From positions 496,001 to 560,000 of the forward strand of contig NZ_JAMXQV010000002.1 in assembly GCF_024703995.1 (NCBI RefSeq): 64,000 bases of DNA. Direction: 5' to 3'. Source of the stretch: Amycolatopsis iheyensis. Its GTDB lineage: Bacteria > Actinomycetota > Actinomycetes > Mycobacteriales > Pseudonocardiaceae. The stretch's first letter is position 1. Each line of letters starts with the position of its first letter. This document shows positions 1-9,602 of the stretch, one piece after another. The position numbers and the translations under genes were made by a program. The notes beneath the pieces were generated by a model. The model was given only the letters and a program-made list of their open reading frames with translations, was not told where the DNA came from and searched no databases.

Positions 1-605
1 TGGTTCAGGATCCGCAGCGCCTCCTCGGCGTCGTGCGCGTCCAACGCCGCCGCCAGCGCCCGGTGCTCCGCGTCGATCACCGGCAGCCGCTCCGGGCGGG
101 CCTCCATCGCGCGGACCGCGACCCTCTGCTGGCGCGAGCGCAGCGTGTCGTACAGCTCGGTCAGCACCGAGTTGCCCGCCGCGTTGACGATCGCGCGGTG
201 GAACGAGCGGTCGAGCCCGGACACCGCGAACCAGTCGCGCGCCTGGCCGGCCCGCTCCATCTCGGCCATCAGGCCGGCCATCTCCGCCGGCGCGCCGGCC
301 CGGGCCGCGCAGACCTCGGTGATCGCGTGGCCCTCGATCAGGCGGCGGCTCTGGTAGACCTCCTCCAGCTCGCGCGCGGTGACCGTGCGGACCTGGGCGC
401 CCTTGCGCGGCAGCAGGCTGATGAAGCGCTCGGCCTCCAGGCGGTGGAACGCCTCGCGGACCGGGGTCCGGGACACGCCGACGACGCCCGACACCCAGTG
501 CTCGTCCAGGAACCGGCCGCCTTCGAGCTCGCCCGCGATGATCCCGTCGCGCAGCCAGGCGTACACGCGCTCCCGGGCCGGGCCGGACGGTGCGCTGGTG
601 GTCAT
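1..605 (-). CDS. GntR/FadR-family (FCD) transcriptional regulator, 3' end cut by window
   Basis: Minus-strand gene starting at the ATG ending at 605 and running off the left edge, so about 201 residues are visible. The N-terminal third reads as a winged helix of the GntR type (an SRTPVREAFHRLE segment is the typical recognition-helix region) and the rest is an all-helical FCD-like ligand-binding part with His and Arg residues typical of metal or carboxylate binding. It is divergent from the HpcH-aldolase operon, with a short region containing a perfect 12-bp palindrome between them, so it probably represses that operon in response to a small carboxylic acid. The last helices are missing only because the window ends. 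Confidence 0.85.
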   Translation of the reverse strand, partial: MTTSAPSGPARERVYAWLRDGIIAGELEGGRFLDEHWVSGVVGVSRTPVREAFHRLEAERFISLLPRKGAQVRTVTARELEEVYQSRRLIEGHAITEVCAARAGAPAEMAGLMAEMERAGQARDWFAVSGLDRSFHRAIVNAAGNSVLTELYDTLRSRQQRVAVRAMEARPERLPVIDAEHRALAAALDAHDAEEALRILN

Positions 606-658
606 GCCTCTCCCCTCGGTCGGAACCCAGCTTAGCGGCTGGACCGACAGATATCCAT

Positions 659-670
659 CGTGTATACACG
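659..670. promoter_or_regulatory. Probable GntR operator in the divergent promoter region
   Basis: The perfect palindrome CGTGTATACACG lies between the divergent GntR and aldolase genes. Its core TGTATACA is of the kind bound by FadR/FCD-type GntR regulators. It sits 52 bp upstream of the aldolase start, where repressor binding could block both promoters. No convincing -35/-10 pair was picked. Confidence 0.55.
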
Positions 671-721
671 GTGCACACAAAGACCGGAGCTACCGTCGTC
701 AGTGCCGCAGGAGGTTCCCCG

Positions 722-1477
722 ATGTCCCCAGTCCCCGCCGACCGGCGCTACGCCGTCTGGCTGTCCGACCCGTCGTTCGCGGCCGCCGAGATCGCCCGCG
801 GCATCGGCTACGGCGCCGCGGTGCTCGACATCGAGCACGGCGCGTTCGACCTGGCCGACCTCGAGCGGTTCATCCCGTTCCTGCGCTCGATCGGCCTCGA
901 AGTGCTCGCGAAGGTCCTCGGCCCGGAGCGCGGCCCGATCCAGCAGGCCCTCGACTTCGGCGCGGACGCCGTCGTCATCCCGCACGTCGAGAACGCGGCG
1001 CACGCCAAGGCCGTCACGGCGTTCGCGAAGTTCCCGCCGCTGGGTGACCGCAGCTTCGCCGGCGGGCGCACCACCGGTTACCGCGGCTTCAGCGACGAGT
1101 GGGTCACCGCGCAGGACCGCGGCACCCGCTGCCTGCCGATGATCGAGGACGCCGGCGCGATCGAGGACGTCGCCGAGATCCTGGCGCTGGACACAGTGGA
1201 CGGTGTCTTCGTCGGGCCGTCCGACCTCTCGCTGCGTCGCGAACGGGGTGCCTACACCCGCGAGGAAGGCGACTTCGCCGATCTGAAGCGCGTCGCCGAC
1301 GCCGCGCGCACCGCCGGCAAGCCGTGGGTGCTGCCCGCGTGGAGCCGCGAGGAGAAGGAGTTCGCCCTCGCCAACGGCGCCGGGCAGCTCGCCCTCACGA
1401 TGCAGCACGGCGCGCTCGCCGCCGGCCTGACCGCGGCCTTCGAGGAGACCGCCTCACTCGCGAAGCAGGCGCAATGA
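722..1477 (+). CDS. HpcH/HpaI-family aldolase (2-keto-3-deoxy acid aldolase type)
   Basis: A 251-residue protein. The ATG at 722 is chosen because AGGAGG at 709-714 precedes it by 7 nt; longer in-frame versions have no such site. It has the class II aldolase family hallmarks: a DIEHGAFD segment near residue 37 (the family's Glu-His metal and base region) and a VGPSDLS segment, the counterpart of the family's GPNDLA loop. These enzymes use a divalent metal to cleave 2-keto-3-deoxy sugar acids or hydroxy-oxo-diacids to pyruvate and an aldehyde. It overlaps the MFS gene by four bases. The transporter and nitrilase in the same operon suggest uptake and breakdown of an acid or amide; the substrate is unknown. 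Confidence 0.85.
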   Translation: MSPVPADRRYAVWLSDPSFAAAEIARGIGYGAAVLDIEHGAFDLADLERFIPFLRSIGLEVLAKVLGPERGPIQQALDFGADAVVIPHVENAAHAKAVTAFAKFPPLGDRSFAGGRTTGYRGFSDEWVTAQDRGTRCLPMIEDAGAIEDVAEILALDTVDGVFVGPSDLSLRRERGAYTREEGDFADLKRVADAARTAGKPWVLPAWSREEKEFALANGAGQLALTMQHGALAAGLTAAFEETASLAKQAQ

Positions 1478-2796
1478 CGACCGCGGAGAAGACGAAGACC
1501 CGCACGGCGGGCCGCACGCGCTGGGCGATCGCCGGAGTGCTCGGCGTCGGGTCGTTCGTCAACTACGTCGACCGCGTCAACCTCTCCATCGCCGGCCCGG
1601 AGATGATGCGGGAGTTCCACCTCAGCGCGGCCCAGCTCGGCGTCGTCGCGTCGGCCTTCCTCTGGACGTACGCGGTCTTGCAGCTGCCGATCGGCGCGAT
1701 CATCGACCGGATCGGCGTGCGCTGGGTGAACCGCGCGGCCGCGCTGCTGTGGGCGATCGCGTCGTTCCTGACCGCGGCGGCCGGCGGGCTCGGGCTGCTC
1801 ATGGTGTCCCGGCTGGTGCTCGGCTTCGGCGAGGCGCCGACCATCCCGGCGGGCTGGAAGGCGATCGGCCAGTGGTTCCCGCGGTCCGAACGCGGCCGCG
1901 CCACGGCGATCTTCGACGGCTGCGCCAAGATCTCCAACGTCCTCGGCATCCCGGTGATGGCGTTCCTGGTGACGGCCTACGGCTGGCACGCCGCGTTCGT
2001 CTTCACCGGCATCCTCAGCATCGGCTACCTCCTGGTCTGGTGGCTGCTCTACCTGACGCCGAAGCAGGCCCTAGAACGCGGCCGCCTGTCCCCCGAGGAG
2101 TTCGCCTATCTGCGCGAAGGCGGCGCGGACGACGAAGACGCGCCCACGCCGAGTTCGCTGACCGGGCTCGGGCACTTGCTGCGCCGCCGCAAGACGTGGG
2201 GGCTCGCGCTCGGGTACGCGTCCTACACCTACGCCTACTACGTGCTGCTGACCTGGCTGCCCGGTTACCTGGAGAAGCAGTTCGGCGTGAAGCTGCTGGC
2301 CGGCGGCTTCTACACGATGATCCCGTGGCTGGTCGCGGTGCTCGCGCAGTTCCTCGTCGGCGGGATCGTGCTGGACCGGCTGATCGCCCGCACCGGCGAC
2401 GAGACCAAGGCGCGGCGGATCGTGCTCGTCGTCAGCATGCTCGTTTCGCTGTCGGTCGCCGGTGCCGCCTACGCCGGGTCGGTCGCGGTGGCGCTGGTGT
2501 TCCTGTCGGTCGGCGCCGCCGGGCTGGCCGTTTCGGTGCCGGCCGGGTCCAGCATCGTCGCGGTCATCGCGCCCGAAGGCTGTTCGGGAACACTCGGCGG
2601 GCTGGTCAACTTCGTCGCCAACATGATCGGCATCGCCGCGCCGATCGTGACCGGCGCCGTCGTCGACGTGACCGGCTCGTTCGCCGGCGCGTTCCTCGTC
2701 ACCGGCGTGGTGCTGCTCGCCGGGATCTTCTGCTACACGGTCGTGCTCGGCAAGCTCGACCGCATGCCCGCCGCTCCCCGGAAGGAACCCGCATGA
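1474..2796 (+). CDS. MFS transporter, anion:cation symporter (ACS)-like
   Basis: A 440-residue integral membrane protein with about twelve hydrophobic segments. The N-terminal part has NYVDRVNLSIAGP, the usual ACS-family first-helix motif, and the helix 2-3 loop has the MFS signature form (IIDRIGVRWVNR). The central loop (about residues 200-235) is hydrophilic. ACS members carry organic anions such as hexonates, glucarate or phthalate with a proton. The start ATG overlaps the aldolase stop codon and the end overlaps the nitrilase start, so all three are translationally coupled, and the transporter most likely imports the aldolase pathway substrate. Confidence 0.85.
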   Translation: MTTAEKTKTRTAGRTRWAIAGVLGVGSFVNYVDRVNLSIAGPEMMREFHLSAAQLGVVASAFLWTYAVLQLPIGAIIDRIGVRWVNRAAALLWAIASFLTAAAGGLGLLMVSRLVLGFGEAPTIPAGWKAIGQWFPRSERGRATAIFDGCAKISNVLGIPVMAFLVTAYGWHAAFVFTGILSIGYLLVWWLLYLTPKQALERGRLSPEEFAYLREGGADDEDAPTPSSLTGLGHLLRRRKTWGLALGYASYTYAYYVLLTWLPGYLEKQFGVKLLAGGFYTMIPWLVAVLAQFLVGGIVLDRLIARTGDETKARRIVLVVSMLVSLSVAGAAYAGSVAVALVFLSVGAAGLAVSVPAGSSIVAVIAPEGCSGTLGGLVNFVANMIGIAAPIVTGAVVDVTGSFAGAFLVTGVVLLAGIFCYTVVLGKLDRMPAAPRKEPA

Positions 2797-3584
2797 CGCA
2801 CGTGGCCCTGGCGCAGTACGCGCCCGGCGAAGACAAGGCCGCCAACCTCGCGCTGATCACCAAGCTCGTCGCCGACGCGGCCGAGCGCGGCGCGCGGGTC
2901 GTGCTGCTGCCCGAGTACGCCATGTTCACCGCGCCCGCGATGGACCACCGGTTCGTCGACTCCGCCGAAGACCTCGACGGCGAGTTCGTGGCGGGCCTCC
3001 TCGCGCTCGCCGCCGAGCGGTGTGTCACGGTCGTCGGCGGCATGAACGAGCGCCTCGACGGCTCGCACATCTCGAACACCCTCGTCGCGGCCGGTCCCGG
3101 CGGTGTCAAGGCCCTGTACCGCAAGATCCACCTCTACGACGCCTTCGGCTTCCGCGAGTCCGACGTCGTGCGCGCCGGGGACATCACCGAACCGGAGACG
3201 TTCGAGGTCGACGGCGTCCGCTTCGGCCTCCAGACCTGCTACGACCTGCGCTTCCCGGAGGTCACGCGGCGGCTGGCCGACGCGGGCGCCGACGTCGTGC
3301 TGCTGCCGGCGGAGTGGGTGCCGGGGCCGCTCAAGGAGTACCACTGGAGCACGCTCGTCCGCGCTCGCGCGATCGAGAACACGCTCTACGTCGCCGCGGC
3401 GGGCCAGTCCGCGCCGACCGGGTCAGGTACGAGCATGCTCGTCGACCCGATGGGCGTGGTGGTCACCTCGCTCGGCGAGCAGACCGGTGTCGCCGTCGGG
3501 GAGGTGTCGCCGGAGCGGATCGCCGAGGTGCGGGCGAAGAACCCGGCGCTGGAGCTGCGGCGGTTCTCGGTGGTGCCCCGCTAG
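2793..3584 (+). CDS. Carbon-nitrogen hydrolase (nitrilase superfamily)
   Basis: A 263-residue cytoplasmic amidase of the usual single-domain length. The Glu-Lys-Cys catalytic triad is visible: E41 in LLPEYAMF, K111 in YRKIHLYD and C149 in [10 protein letters not shown]. This pattern fits the amidase branches (omega-amidase or deaminated-glutathione amidase-like) rather than true nitrilases. As the third gene of the aldolase operon it would hydrolyse an amide or N-carbamoyl intermediate. Its TAG stop shares the tetranucleotide CTAG with the stop of the convergent CaiD-like gene, so the two genes meet with no intergenic terminator. Confidence 0.87.
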   Translation: MTHVALAQYAPGEDKAANLALITKLVADAAERGARVVLLPEYAMFTAPAMDHRFVDSAEDLDGEFVAGLLALAAERCVTVVGGMNERLDGSHISNTLVAAGPGGVKALYRKIHLYDAFGFRESDVVRAGDITEPETFEVDGVRFGLQTCYDLRFPEVTRRLADAGADVVLLPAEWVPGPLKEYHWSTLVRARAIENTLYVAAAGQSAPTGSGTSMLVDPMGVVVTSLGEQTGVAVGEVSPERIAEVRAKNPALELRRFSVVPR

Positions 3585-4348
3585 CGTCCGGTCCACTGTG
3601 GAGAACGGCGTTCGGCGAAGGCCCGCGGGCCTTCCCGGGCGTCGTCCGACCGCAGCACCTTTTCGTAGCCGGGCAGGCCCGAGCGCATCCGCGCGAAACC
3701 ATCCTCAATGGACAGACCGGTGGTCGCCCGGCCGATCTCCTTGATCGCCGCGACCGCCAAGGGCGCCGACTCCGAGATCCGCGTGGCGAGTTCGACTGCG
3801 GCATCGACTTCGGTGCCACTCGGCACCACGCGGTTGACCAGGCCCCAGCGTGCCGCGTCGGCCGCAGTCAGGCGGTCACCGGTGAAGAGGAGTTCGTTCG
3901 CGATCGCCGCGGGTAAGCGTTTCGGCAGCCGGAGCACACCTCCGGAGTCCGGCACGATCCCCAGCCGGCACTCGGGCAACGCGAACTCGGCGTGCTCGGC
4001 CACGACGATCAAGTCCGCCGCCAGGGCCAGCTCGAAGCCACCGCCGAGGGCGAGCCCGTTGACCGCGGCGAGCACCGGCTTGTCGAGCGCGAAGAACTCG
4101 GTCAGCCCGGCGAAGCCGCCGTCGCCGTGGTCGGCGTCGACGCTCTCGTCCGCCTTGAGGTCCCAGCCGGCGGAGAAGAACCGCTCCCCCGCGCCCGTCA
4201 CGATCCCGACCCGAGCCGAATCGTCGTCCCGCAGCCGCACGAAGGCGTCATACAGGGCTCGGCTCGTCGCGACGTCGATCGCGTTCGCCTTCGGCCGGTC
4301 GAGCGTGATCACCAGAACGGCGCCCGCCTGCGAAACACGTACGCTCAT
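3581..4348 (-). CDS. caiD: Crotonobetainyl-CoA hydratase (CaiD-like enoyl-CoA hydratase)
   Basis: A 255-residue crotonase-fold protein. It resembles CaiD as I recall it: [10 protein letters not shown] near the N-terminus, [13 protein letters not shown], then GGFAGLTE, the oxyanion-hole segment [15 protein letters not shown], and [20 protein letters not shown] with the family's catalytic Glu region. The C-terminus ends in a family-typical FAERRSPQW segment. CaiD hydrates crotonobetainyl-CoA to carnitinyl-CoA. It is translated after, and overlaps by four bases, a hotdog thioesterase gene, and both are divergent from the cdhCAB-like carnitine operon, which supports a carnitine/crotonobetaine role. 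A general enoyl-CoA hydratase role remains possible. Confidence 0.82.
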   Translation of the reverse strand: MSVRVSQAGAVLVITLDRPKANAIDVATSRALYDAFVRLRDDDSARVGIVTGAGERFFSAGWDLKADESVDADHGDGGFAGLTEFFALDKPVLAAVNGLALGGGFELALAADLIVVAEHAEFALPECRLGIVPDSGGVLRLPKRLPAAIANELLFTGDRLTAADAARWGLVNRVVPSGTEVDAAVELATRISESAPLAVAAIKEIGRATTGLSIEDGFARMRSGLPGYEKVLRSDDAREGPRAFAERRSPQWTGR

Positions 4349-4818
4349 CGCGGGATCCCGATCGACCGGCCGGCGCCGTCCGGCCGCGCCAGCGGGGCGT
4401 GTGCCCGGGCGATGTCGGCGAGCTTCTCCCGCACCGCGTCCGGGATCGGCGCCGACCGCGCGGCGCCGATGTCGACGTGCACCAGCATCTGCTCGGCCGT
4501 GGCCAGCAGGCGGTCGTCGGCTTCGGCGACGACCCGGTGGAAGAAGTGGACGCGCTTCGTATCGTGGTCGAGCAGCTGGAGCGTGCAGCGCAGCCGGTCG
4601 CCCTCGGCGGCCTCGCCGAGGTGCCGCAGGTGGGTCTCGACGGTGTAGAGCGAGTGGCCCGTGGCGCGGTAGGCGTCGTCGATGCCGATCAGCCGGAAGA
4701 AGGCGTCGGAGTTGTCGCCGACGGCTTCGAGGTAGCGGGACTCGCTCATGTGGCCGTTGTAGTCGACCCACTCCGGCGGCACGCGGGTCCGGAACAGGCA
4801 GAGCGGTGCGTCGATCAT
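4345..4818 (-). CDS. Hotdog-fold thioesterase, betainyl-CoA thioesterase-like
   Basis: A 157-residue protein with the 4-hydroxybenzoyl-CoA thioesterase hotdog pattern. The segment [14 protein letters not shown] near residue 16 carries the conserved Asp-Tyr-Asn-Gly-His of this family. A GGGAGG-type ribosome site precedes the ATG ending at 4818. It is a paralogue of the thioesterase at 7586-8008 (same YNGH motif and SLYTVE-H-RYL spacing). Here it pairs with the CaiD-like gene, so it may hydrolyse carnitinyl-, crotonobetainyl- or betainyl-CoA. Two such enzymes on either side of one regulator is unusual; which CoA ester each uses cannot be read from the sequence. Confidence 0.8.
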   Translation of the reverse strand: MIDAPLCLFRTRVPPEWVDYNGHMSESRYLEAVGDNSDAFFRLIGIDDAYRATGHSLYTVETHLRHLGEAAEGDRLRCTLQLLDHDTKRVHFFHRVVAEADDRLLATAEQMLVHVDIGAARSAPIPDAVREKLADIARAHAPLARPDGAGRSIGIPR

Positions 4819-4857
4819 CGGCGATCACCTCCCGGTGACCAGTGATATTGCGCTTCG

Positions 4858-4892
4858 ACTGACTCATCAGTCAAGGATTGCGATTCTCGCAA
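4858..4892. promoter_or_regulatory. Two palindromic operator candidates in the carnitine divergent promoter
   Basis: Between the divergent thioesterase and XRE-TetR regulator genes are two distinct inverted repeats: ACTGA-CTCA-TCAGT at 4858-4871 and TTGCGA-TTC-TCGCAA (perfect 6-bp arms) at 4878-4892. The regulator has two separate DNA-binding domains, so each could have its own site. The second palindrome ends 22 bp before the regulator start, consistent with autoregulation. Confidence 0.5.
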
Positions 4893-4914
4893 CGCGGGGT
4901 TACCGTCTCTCGGC

Positions 4915-5781
4915 ATGGACGAAACCGCGGCGTTGCGGGACCGCATCCGCGGCCTGGTCAAGGCCATGCCGGGGGCGCAGCGGGAGTTCGCCGCCGCGAT
5001 CGGGCTCGACGAGACGAAACTGTCCAAGGCGCTGACCGGCACCCGCCGGTTCTCGCCGCATGAACTGGTCCGCGTCGCCGAGCACTGCGGCGTCACGGTC
5101 AACTGGCTGCTCAACGGCAGCGACGACGCGGTCACCGTCACGGCGGTGCCCCTGCCGGCCGCGCGCCTGGTGAGCGACGACCCCGACCACCTCGCCCAGT
5201 CCGAACCCCGCCGCCGCATCCTCGAGACGGCGTGGACGCTGATCGCCGAACGCGGCTACCACAAGGTGCGCATCGCCGACATCGCCGAGGCGTGCGGCAC
5301 GAGCGCCGCGACCATCCACTACCACTTCCCGAGCAAGACCGAAGTCCTCAACGAAGCGTTGCGGCGCAACGTGAAACTCGCGTTCGACCGCCAGGTCGCC
5401 GAGCTGCACGCCATAGAAGACGCGCACGATCGGCTTTGCCGGCTCGTCGAGCTGCAGCTGCCGACCGACGGCGTGCTGCGCGCGGAGTGGTCGGTGTGGC
5501 TGCAGGTGTGGAACGAGGTCGCGCTCGACCCGTCCTTCCGCTCGCTCTACACCGACTCGATCGACCGCTGGTACCGCACGATCGCGATGACCATCCGCAC
5601 CGGCTGCGAACAGGGGGTCTTCGGCGTGGCCGACCCGGACGCGGCGACCACCCGGCTGACCGCGCTGATCGACGGCCTCGGCATCCAGGTGCTGACCGGC
5701 CGTCCCGGCAGCTCGGCCGAAAGCATGCGAGAACACCTGCACGACTTCATCGAAAGCTCGATCGTCAAGGGAGGCTCATGA
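4915..5781 (+). CDS. Dual-HTH regulator: XRE-like domain fused to TetR/AcrR-family repressor
   Basis: A 288-residue protein with two DNA-binding modules. Residues about 10-68 look like an XRE/Cro helix-turn-helix ([26 protein letters not shown], then a helix ending in VNWLLNG, as in phage-type repressors). Residues about 101-147 are a standard TetR HTH ([25 protein letters not shown]), followed by a helical ligand domain with the W-N-E pattern of BetI-like members. It overlaps the cdhC-like gene by four bases and is divergent from the thioesterase/CaiD pair, so it probably controls both in response to carnitine, a CoA ester or betaine. TetR proteins are usually about 200 residues; the extra N-terminal HTH is the notable feature. 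Confidence 0.85.
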   Translation: MDETAALRDRIRGLVKAMPGAQREFAAAIGLDETKLSKALTGTRRFSPHELVRVAEHCGVTVNWLLNGSDDAVTVTAVPLPAARLVSDDPDHLAQSEPRRRILETAWTLIAERGYHKVRIADIAEACGTSAATIHYHFPSKTEVLNEALRRNVKLAFDRQVAELHAIEDAHDRLCRLVELQLPTDGVLRAEWSVWLQVWNEVALDPSFRSLYTDSIDRWYRTIAMTIRTGCEQGVFGVADPDAATTRLTALIDGLGIQVLTGRPGSSAESMREHLHDFIESSIVKGGS

Positions 5782-6671
5782 ACCACGAGGTCATCGTCAC
5801 CTGTGCCCTCACCGGCGCCGGTGACACCGTCGGCCGGAGCCCGTACGTGCCCGTCACGCCCGCGCAGATCGCCGCGAGCGCCGTCGAGGCCGCCAACGCC
5901 GGGGCCGCGGTCGTCCACATCCACGTCCGGGACCCCGAAGACGGGTCGCCGTCGCGGGACGTCGCCCTCTACCGCGAAGTCGTGCGCCTGGTCAAAGAGT
6001 CCGGTGTGGACGTCGTCATCAACCTGACCGCCGGCATGGGCGGTGATCTGGTCATCGACCAGGAGGACCCGCTCAAGCCGGTGGACGGCACCGACCTCGT
6101 CAACGCGCTGGATCGCCTCCCCCACGTCGAGGAGCTGCTGCCGGACATCTGCACCCTCGACTGCGGCTCGCTCAACTTCGGCGAGGGCAGCCAGCTCTAT
6201 GTGTCCACTCCGGACATGCTGCGGGCAGGCGCCAAGCGGATCCAGGAGCTCGGCGTCAAGCCGGAGCTGGAGATCTTCGACACCGGCCACCTCTGGTTCG
6301 CGGCCAAAATGGTCGAAGAGGGCCTGATCGACGCTCCCCCGCTGTTCCAGCTCTGCATGGGCATCCCGTACGGCGCACCCGTCGACCCCGGGCTGCTGCA
6401 GGCCATGGTCAACCTGCTGCCCGCTGGCGCGCAGTGGGCGTCGTTCGCGATCGGGCGGGACCAGATGCCGTGGGTCGCGCAGTCGGTGCTGCTCGGCGGG
6501 CACGTCCGGGTCGGCCTCGAGGACAACCTCTACCTGGCGAAAGGCGTGAAGGCCACCAACGGCCAGCTCGTGGAGCGCGCCGTCGGGATCGTCCAGGACC
6601 TCGGCGCGACGGTGGTAAGCGCTTCCCGCGCCCGTGAGATCCTCGGCCTGAAGGAGCGTGTGCATGCCTGA
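5778..6671 (+). CDS. cdhC: BKACE (DUF849) 3-dehydrocarnitine:acetyl-CoA cleavage enzyme
   Basis: A 297-residue TIM-barrel beta-keto acid cleavage enzyme. The zinc-site motif HIHVRD at about residue 47 and the late VGLEDN segment with a conserved Glu are BKACE hallmarks; NLTAGMGG and [10 protein letters not shown] lie at the expected places. GGGAGG precedes the ATG by a few bases and the start overlaps the regulator stop. Members of the family condense a beta-keto acid with acetyl-CoA. Next to an L-carnitine dehydrogenase and a small thioesterase the substrate is most likely 3-dehydrocarnitine, giving betainyl-CoA and acetoacetate, as known for Pseudomonas CdhC. The assignment depends on context, since BKACE enzymes differ in substrate. 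Confidence 0.78.
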   Translation: MNHEVIVTCALTGAGDTVGRSPYVPVTPAQIAASAVEAANAGAAVVHIHVRDPEDGSPSRDVALYREVVRLVKESGVDVVINLTAGMGGDLVIDQEDPLKPVDGTDLVNALDRLPHVEELLPDICTLDCGSLNFGEGSQLYVSTPDMLRAGAKRIQELGVKPELEIFDTGHLWFAAKMVEEGLIDAPPLFQLCMGIPYGAPVDPGLLQAMVNLLPAGAQWASFAIGRDQMPWVAQSVLLGGHVRVGLEDNLYLAKGVKATNGQLVERAVGIVQDLGATVVSASRAREILGLKERVHA

Positions 6672-7593
6672 GACGGTCGCCTGCGTCGGCGCCGGCGTGA
6701 TCGGTGGCGGCTGGGTCGCGCACTTCCTCGCCCAGGGCTTCCGCGTCCACGCCTGGGACCCGGCGCCGGACGCCGAAGCGAAGCTCACCCGGCTCGTCGA
6801 CGCCGCTTGGCCGGCCCTCACCTCGCTGGGCCTGAAGGACGGTGCGAGCCGCGACAACCTTGTCGTCACCGCCACGCTCGCCGAAGCGGTCGCCGACGCG
6901 ACCTTCGTCCAGGAAAGCGCCCCCGAAGACCTGCCCCTCAAGCAGAAGCTCCTCGCCGAGATCGACGCCGTCACCCCGGCCGGGATCGTCATCGCCTCCT
7001 CGACCTCCGGCTACGGCATGACCGACATGCAGGCCGACGCCGCCACGCCGGAGCGCCTGGTGGTCGGGCACCCGTTCAACCCGCCCTACCTGATCCCGCT
7101 GGTCGAGGTCGTCGGCGGCGAGCGCACCGAAGCCTGGGCCGTCGAGCACGCCGCCGAGTTCTACCGCCGCGTCGGCAAGACCGTGATCACCATGGACCGC
7201 GAGGTCCCCGGCTTCATCGCCAACCGCCTGCAGGAAGCGCTCTGGCGCGAAGCCCTGCACATGGTCGCGAACGGCGAGGCCACGGTCGCGCAGATCGACA
7301 CCGCCATCACCGACGGCCCTGGCCTGCGCTGGCCGATCCAGGGCCCGATGCTCACCTTCCACCTCGCCGGTGGCGAGGGCGGCATGGCGCACATGCTCGA
7401 CCACTTCGGCCCGTCGCTGCTCTCGCCGTGGACCCGGCTGGAAGCACCCGAGCTGACCCCCGAACTGCGCGACGCCGTCGTCGAGGGCTGCGAAGACGAA
7501 GCCGGGAGCCGCACGATCGCCGACCTCGTTGCCGAGCGCGACCGGGCGATCATCGCCATCCAACGCGCGGTCGAGGAGGCGCGTGATGGCTGA
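6664..7593 (+). CDS. cdhA: L-carnitine 3-dehydrogenase (3-hydroxyacyl-CoA dehydrogenase family)
   Basis: A 309-residue NAD-dependent enzyme. The Rossmann motif GAGVIGGGW lies near residue 8, followed by the family helices, the [18 protein letters not shown] segment with the catalytic His, and [15 protein letters not shown] in the C-terminal helical domain. The ATG at 6664 is preferred because AAGGAG at 6651-6656 is correctly placed; it overlaps cdhC by eight bases. The PFNPP-LIPLVEV sequence is typical of carnitine dehydrogenases rather than FadB-type enzymes. It oxidises L-carnitine to 3-dehydrocarnitine, feeding the preceding BKACE. A related short-chain 3-hydroxy acid is the alternative substrate. 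Confidence 0.8.
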   Translation: MPETVACVGAGVIGGGWVAHFLAQGFRVHAWDPAPDAEAKLTRLVDAAWPALTSLGLKDGASRDNLVVTATLAEAVADATFVQESAPEDLPLKQKLLAEIDAVTPAGIVIASSTSGYGMTDMQADAATPERLVVGHPFNPPYLIPLVEVVGGERTEAWAVEHAAEFYRRVGKTVITMDREVPGFIANRLQEALWREALHMVANGEATVAQIDTAITDGPGLRWPIQGPMLTFHLAGGEGGMAHMLDHFGPSLLSPWTRLEAPELTPELRDAVVEGCEDEAGSRTIADLVAERDRAIIAIQRAVEEARDG

Positions 7594-8008
7594 ACTGTCC
7601 TACCGCGACACCGTCCGTCCGGAATGGATCGACTACAACGGCCACCTCTCCGAGCCGTACTACGTCCTGGTCTTCGGCGACGCGACGACGTTCCTGATGG
7701 ACACCGTCGGCCTCGGCCCGAAGCTCAGCGGCTCCTCGCTGTACACAGTGGAGGCTCACGTCCGTTACCTGAGCGAAGTCGGCCCGGCCGCCGAACTGGC
7801 CGTCACGACGAGAGTGCTCGACGTCGGCGGCAAGAAAGTCCGGCTCTGCCACGAGATGCGCGTCGGCGAGGACCTCGTCGCCACCGAGGAGATCCTGGCC
7901 ATCCACGTCACCGAGAGCAGAGCTTCGCCGCTCCCCGCCGACATCGCGGAGCGGCTGCGCGGCTACCTCAACCCGGTCCCGGACTACGCGGGGCGCGCCA
8001 TCGCCTGA
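7586..8008 (+). CDS. cdhB: Betainyl-CoA thioesterase (CdhB-like hotdog protein)
   Basis: A 140-residue single-domain hotdog thioesterase. WIDYNGHLSEPYY near residue 14 holds the conserved Asp-Tyr-Asn-Gly-His, and SLYTVEAHVRYL is the second family block. GAGGAGG lies just upstream and the gene overlaps cdhA by eight bases, so it is the third gene of the cdh operon. In carnitine catabolism this enzyme would release glycine betaine from betainyl-CoA. It is clearly related to the protein at 4345-4818, which is 17 residues longer and sits on the other side of the shared regulator. Confidence 0.78.
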   Translation: MAELSYRDTVRPEWIDYNGHLSEPYYVLVFGDATTFLMDTVGLGPKLSGSSLYTVEAHVRYLSEVGPAAELAVTTRVLDVGGKKVRLCHEMRVGEDLVATEEILAIHVTESRASPLPADIAERLRGYLNPVPDYAGRAIA

Positions 8009-8041
8009 TCAGAACGCCCGCTCCCACCGGAAGTCCCCACC

Positions 8042-9601
8042 ATGGAAGAGCGATGCAGTCCCCTCACCCGGCGCGGGTTCCTCGCGGTCACCGGCCTCGC
8101 GCTGCTGGCCGCGGGCTGCGGCGCGACCTACGCCGCGCCCGTGCCGGCCGGACCGCCGAAGCCCGGTGGCCGGCTGCGCGTCGGCGTCACCGGCGGCGGC
8201 GCGTCCGACACCCTCGACCCGCACATCCCGGCGACCAACCCGGACATCGCCCGGGTGATCAACCTGTACGAGCCGCTGCTCATCCGTGACCACGACTACC
8301 GGCTGCAGCCCCTGGTCGCGCAGTCGCTGAAGGCGTCGCCGGACGCCCGGACGTGGACCGCCGTCCTGCGTGACGGCGTCAAGTTCCACGACGGCCGCCC
8401 GGTGACGCCGGCCGACGTCGTCGCGACGTTCAAGCGGATCATGGACCCGAAGGATCCCAAGAGCGGCGCGGCCGGGCTGACCATGCTGGCCGAGGTCGTG
8501 CCGAGCGGCGACCGGACCGTCGAGTTCCGGCTCAACACCCCGAACGCGGGCTTCGACGACCTGCTCGGCCAGTACTCGCTCGGCATCGTCCCGGCCGACT
8601 TCGACCTCAAGCGCCCGATCGGCACCGGCCCGTTCAAAGCCGGCTCGTTCACGGTCGGGCAGCAGAGCACGTTCACCCGCAACGAGCACTACTGGCGCCC
8701 CGGTCAGCCCTACCTCGACGAACTGGTGCTGATCAACTTCGCCGACGACGACGCCCGCATCAACGCCCTGCTGTCGTCGCAGGTCGACGCCATCGACCAG
8801 GTTCCGGTGGCGCTGGTCGACGTCCTGAACAGCGACCCGCGGATCCAGGTCCTCGCGGCCGAGACCGGCACCTGGCTGCCGTTCACCATGCGGGTCGACC
8901 GGCCGCCGTTCGACGACGTCCGGGTGCGCCAGGCCATGCGGCTGGTCGTCGACCGGGAGCAGATGATCAACCAGGTCCTCAGTGGACAGGGCCGGCTCGG
9001 CAACGACCTCTACGCGCCCTTCGACCCCGCGTACGCCAAGGAGCTCCCCCAGCGCAAGCAGGACATCGACGCGGCGAAGAAGCTCCTCGCCGAAGCCGGG
9101 CATTCCACTTTGGACGTCGAGCTGGTCACCGCGCCGATCCAGGCGGGCGCGGTCGAAGCGGCGCAGGTGTTCCAGCAGCAGGCCAAGGCCGCGGGCATCA
9201 ACGTCAAGATCCGCAAGCTCGACACCACGACGTTCTACGGCGAGAACTACCTTTCCTGGGACTTCGCGCAGGACTTCTGGTACACCCGCAACTACCTGCC
9301 GCAAGTCGCGAACGGCTCGCTGCCGAAGTCGCCGTACAACGAGACGCACTGGCAGGACCCGGAGTTCATCGCCCTCGTCACCCGGGCCGGCTCCACAGTG
9401 GACCCGAACGCCCGCGCGGACCTGATCAAGCGGGCCCAGAAGATCGAGTACGAACGCGGCGGGCTGATCGTCTGGGGTTTCGTCAACCAGGTCGACGCCC
9501 ACCGCAAGTACGTCGCCGGCCTGGTCCCGGACCGCACCGGGATCTCGCTGAGCGGCTACCAGTTCCGCAACGCCTGGCTCGGCACCGGCAAGGAGGCGTG
9601 A
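8042..9601 (+). CDS. ABC transporter substrate-binding lipoprotein, family 5 (Dpp/Opp type)
   Basis: A 519-residue exported lipoprotein. The N-terminus has a twin-arginine region (LTRRGFLAVTG) and a lipobox LLAAGC, so the mature protein is anchored to the outer face of the membrane through Cys. The body follows the SBP_bac_5 pattern (DTLDPHIPATN, the PLVAQSLKAS segment, the late DFWYTRNYLP). It starts 33 bp after cdhB on the same strand and is followed by two permeases and a fused ATPase. Family 5 proteins bind peptides, opines, sugars or cations. Here carnitine-related compounds are possible but unproven, and the adjacent serine hydrolase would equally fit peptide uptake. Confidence 0.85.
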   Translation: MEERCSPLTRRGFLAVTGLALLAAGCGATYAAPVPAGPPKPGGRLRVGVTGGGASDTLDPHIPATNPDIARVINLYEPLLIRDHDYRLQPLVAQSLKASPDARTWTAVLRDGVKFHDGRPVTPADVVATFKRIMDPKDPKSGAAGLTMLAEVVPSGDRTVEFRLNTPNAGFDDLLGQYSLGIVPADFDLKRPIGTGPFKAGSFTVGQQSTFTRNEHYWRPGQPYLDELVLINFADDDARINALLSSQVDAIDQVPVALVDVLNSDPRIQVLAAETGTWLPFTMRVDRPPFDDVRVRQAMRLVVDREQMINQVLSGQGRLGNDLYAPFDPAYAKELPQRKQDIDAAKKLLAEAGHSTLDVELVTAPIQAGAVEAAQVFQQQAKAAGINVKIRKLDTTTFYGENYLSWDFAQDFWYTRNYLPQVANGSLPKSPYNETHWQDPEFIALVTRAGSTVDPNARADLIKRAQKIEYERGGLIVWGFVNQVDAHRKYVAGLVPDRTGISLSGYQFRNAWLGTGKEA

Positions 9602-9602
9602 G

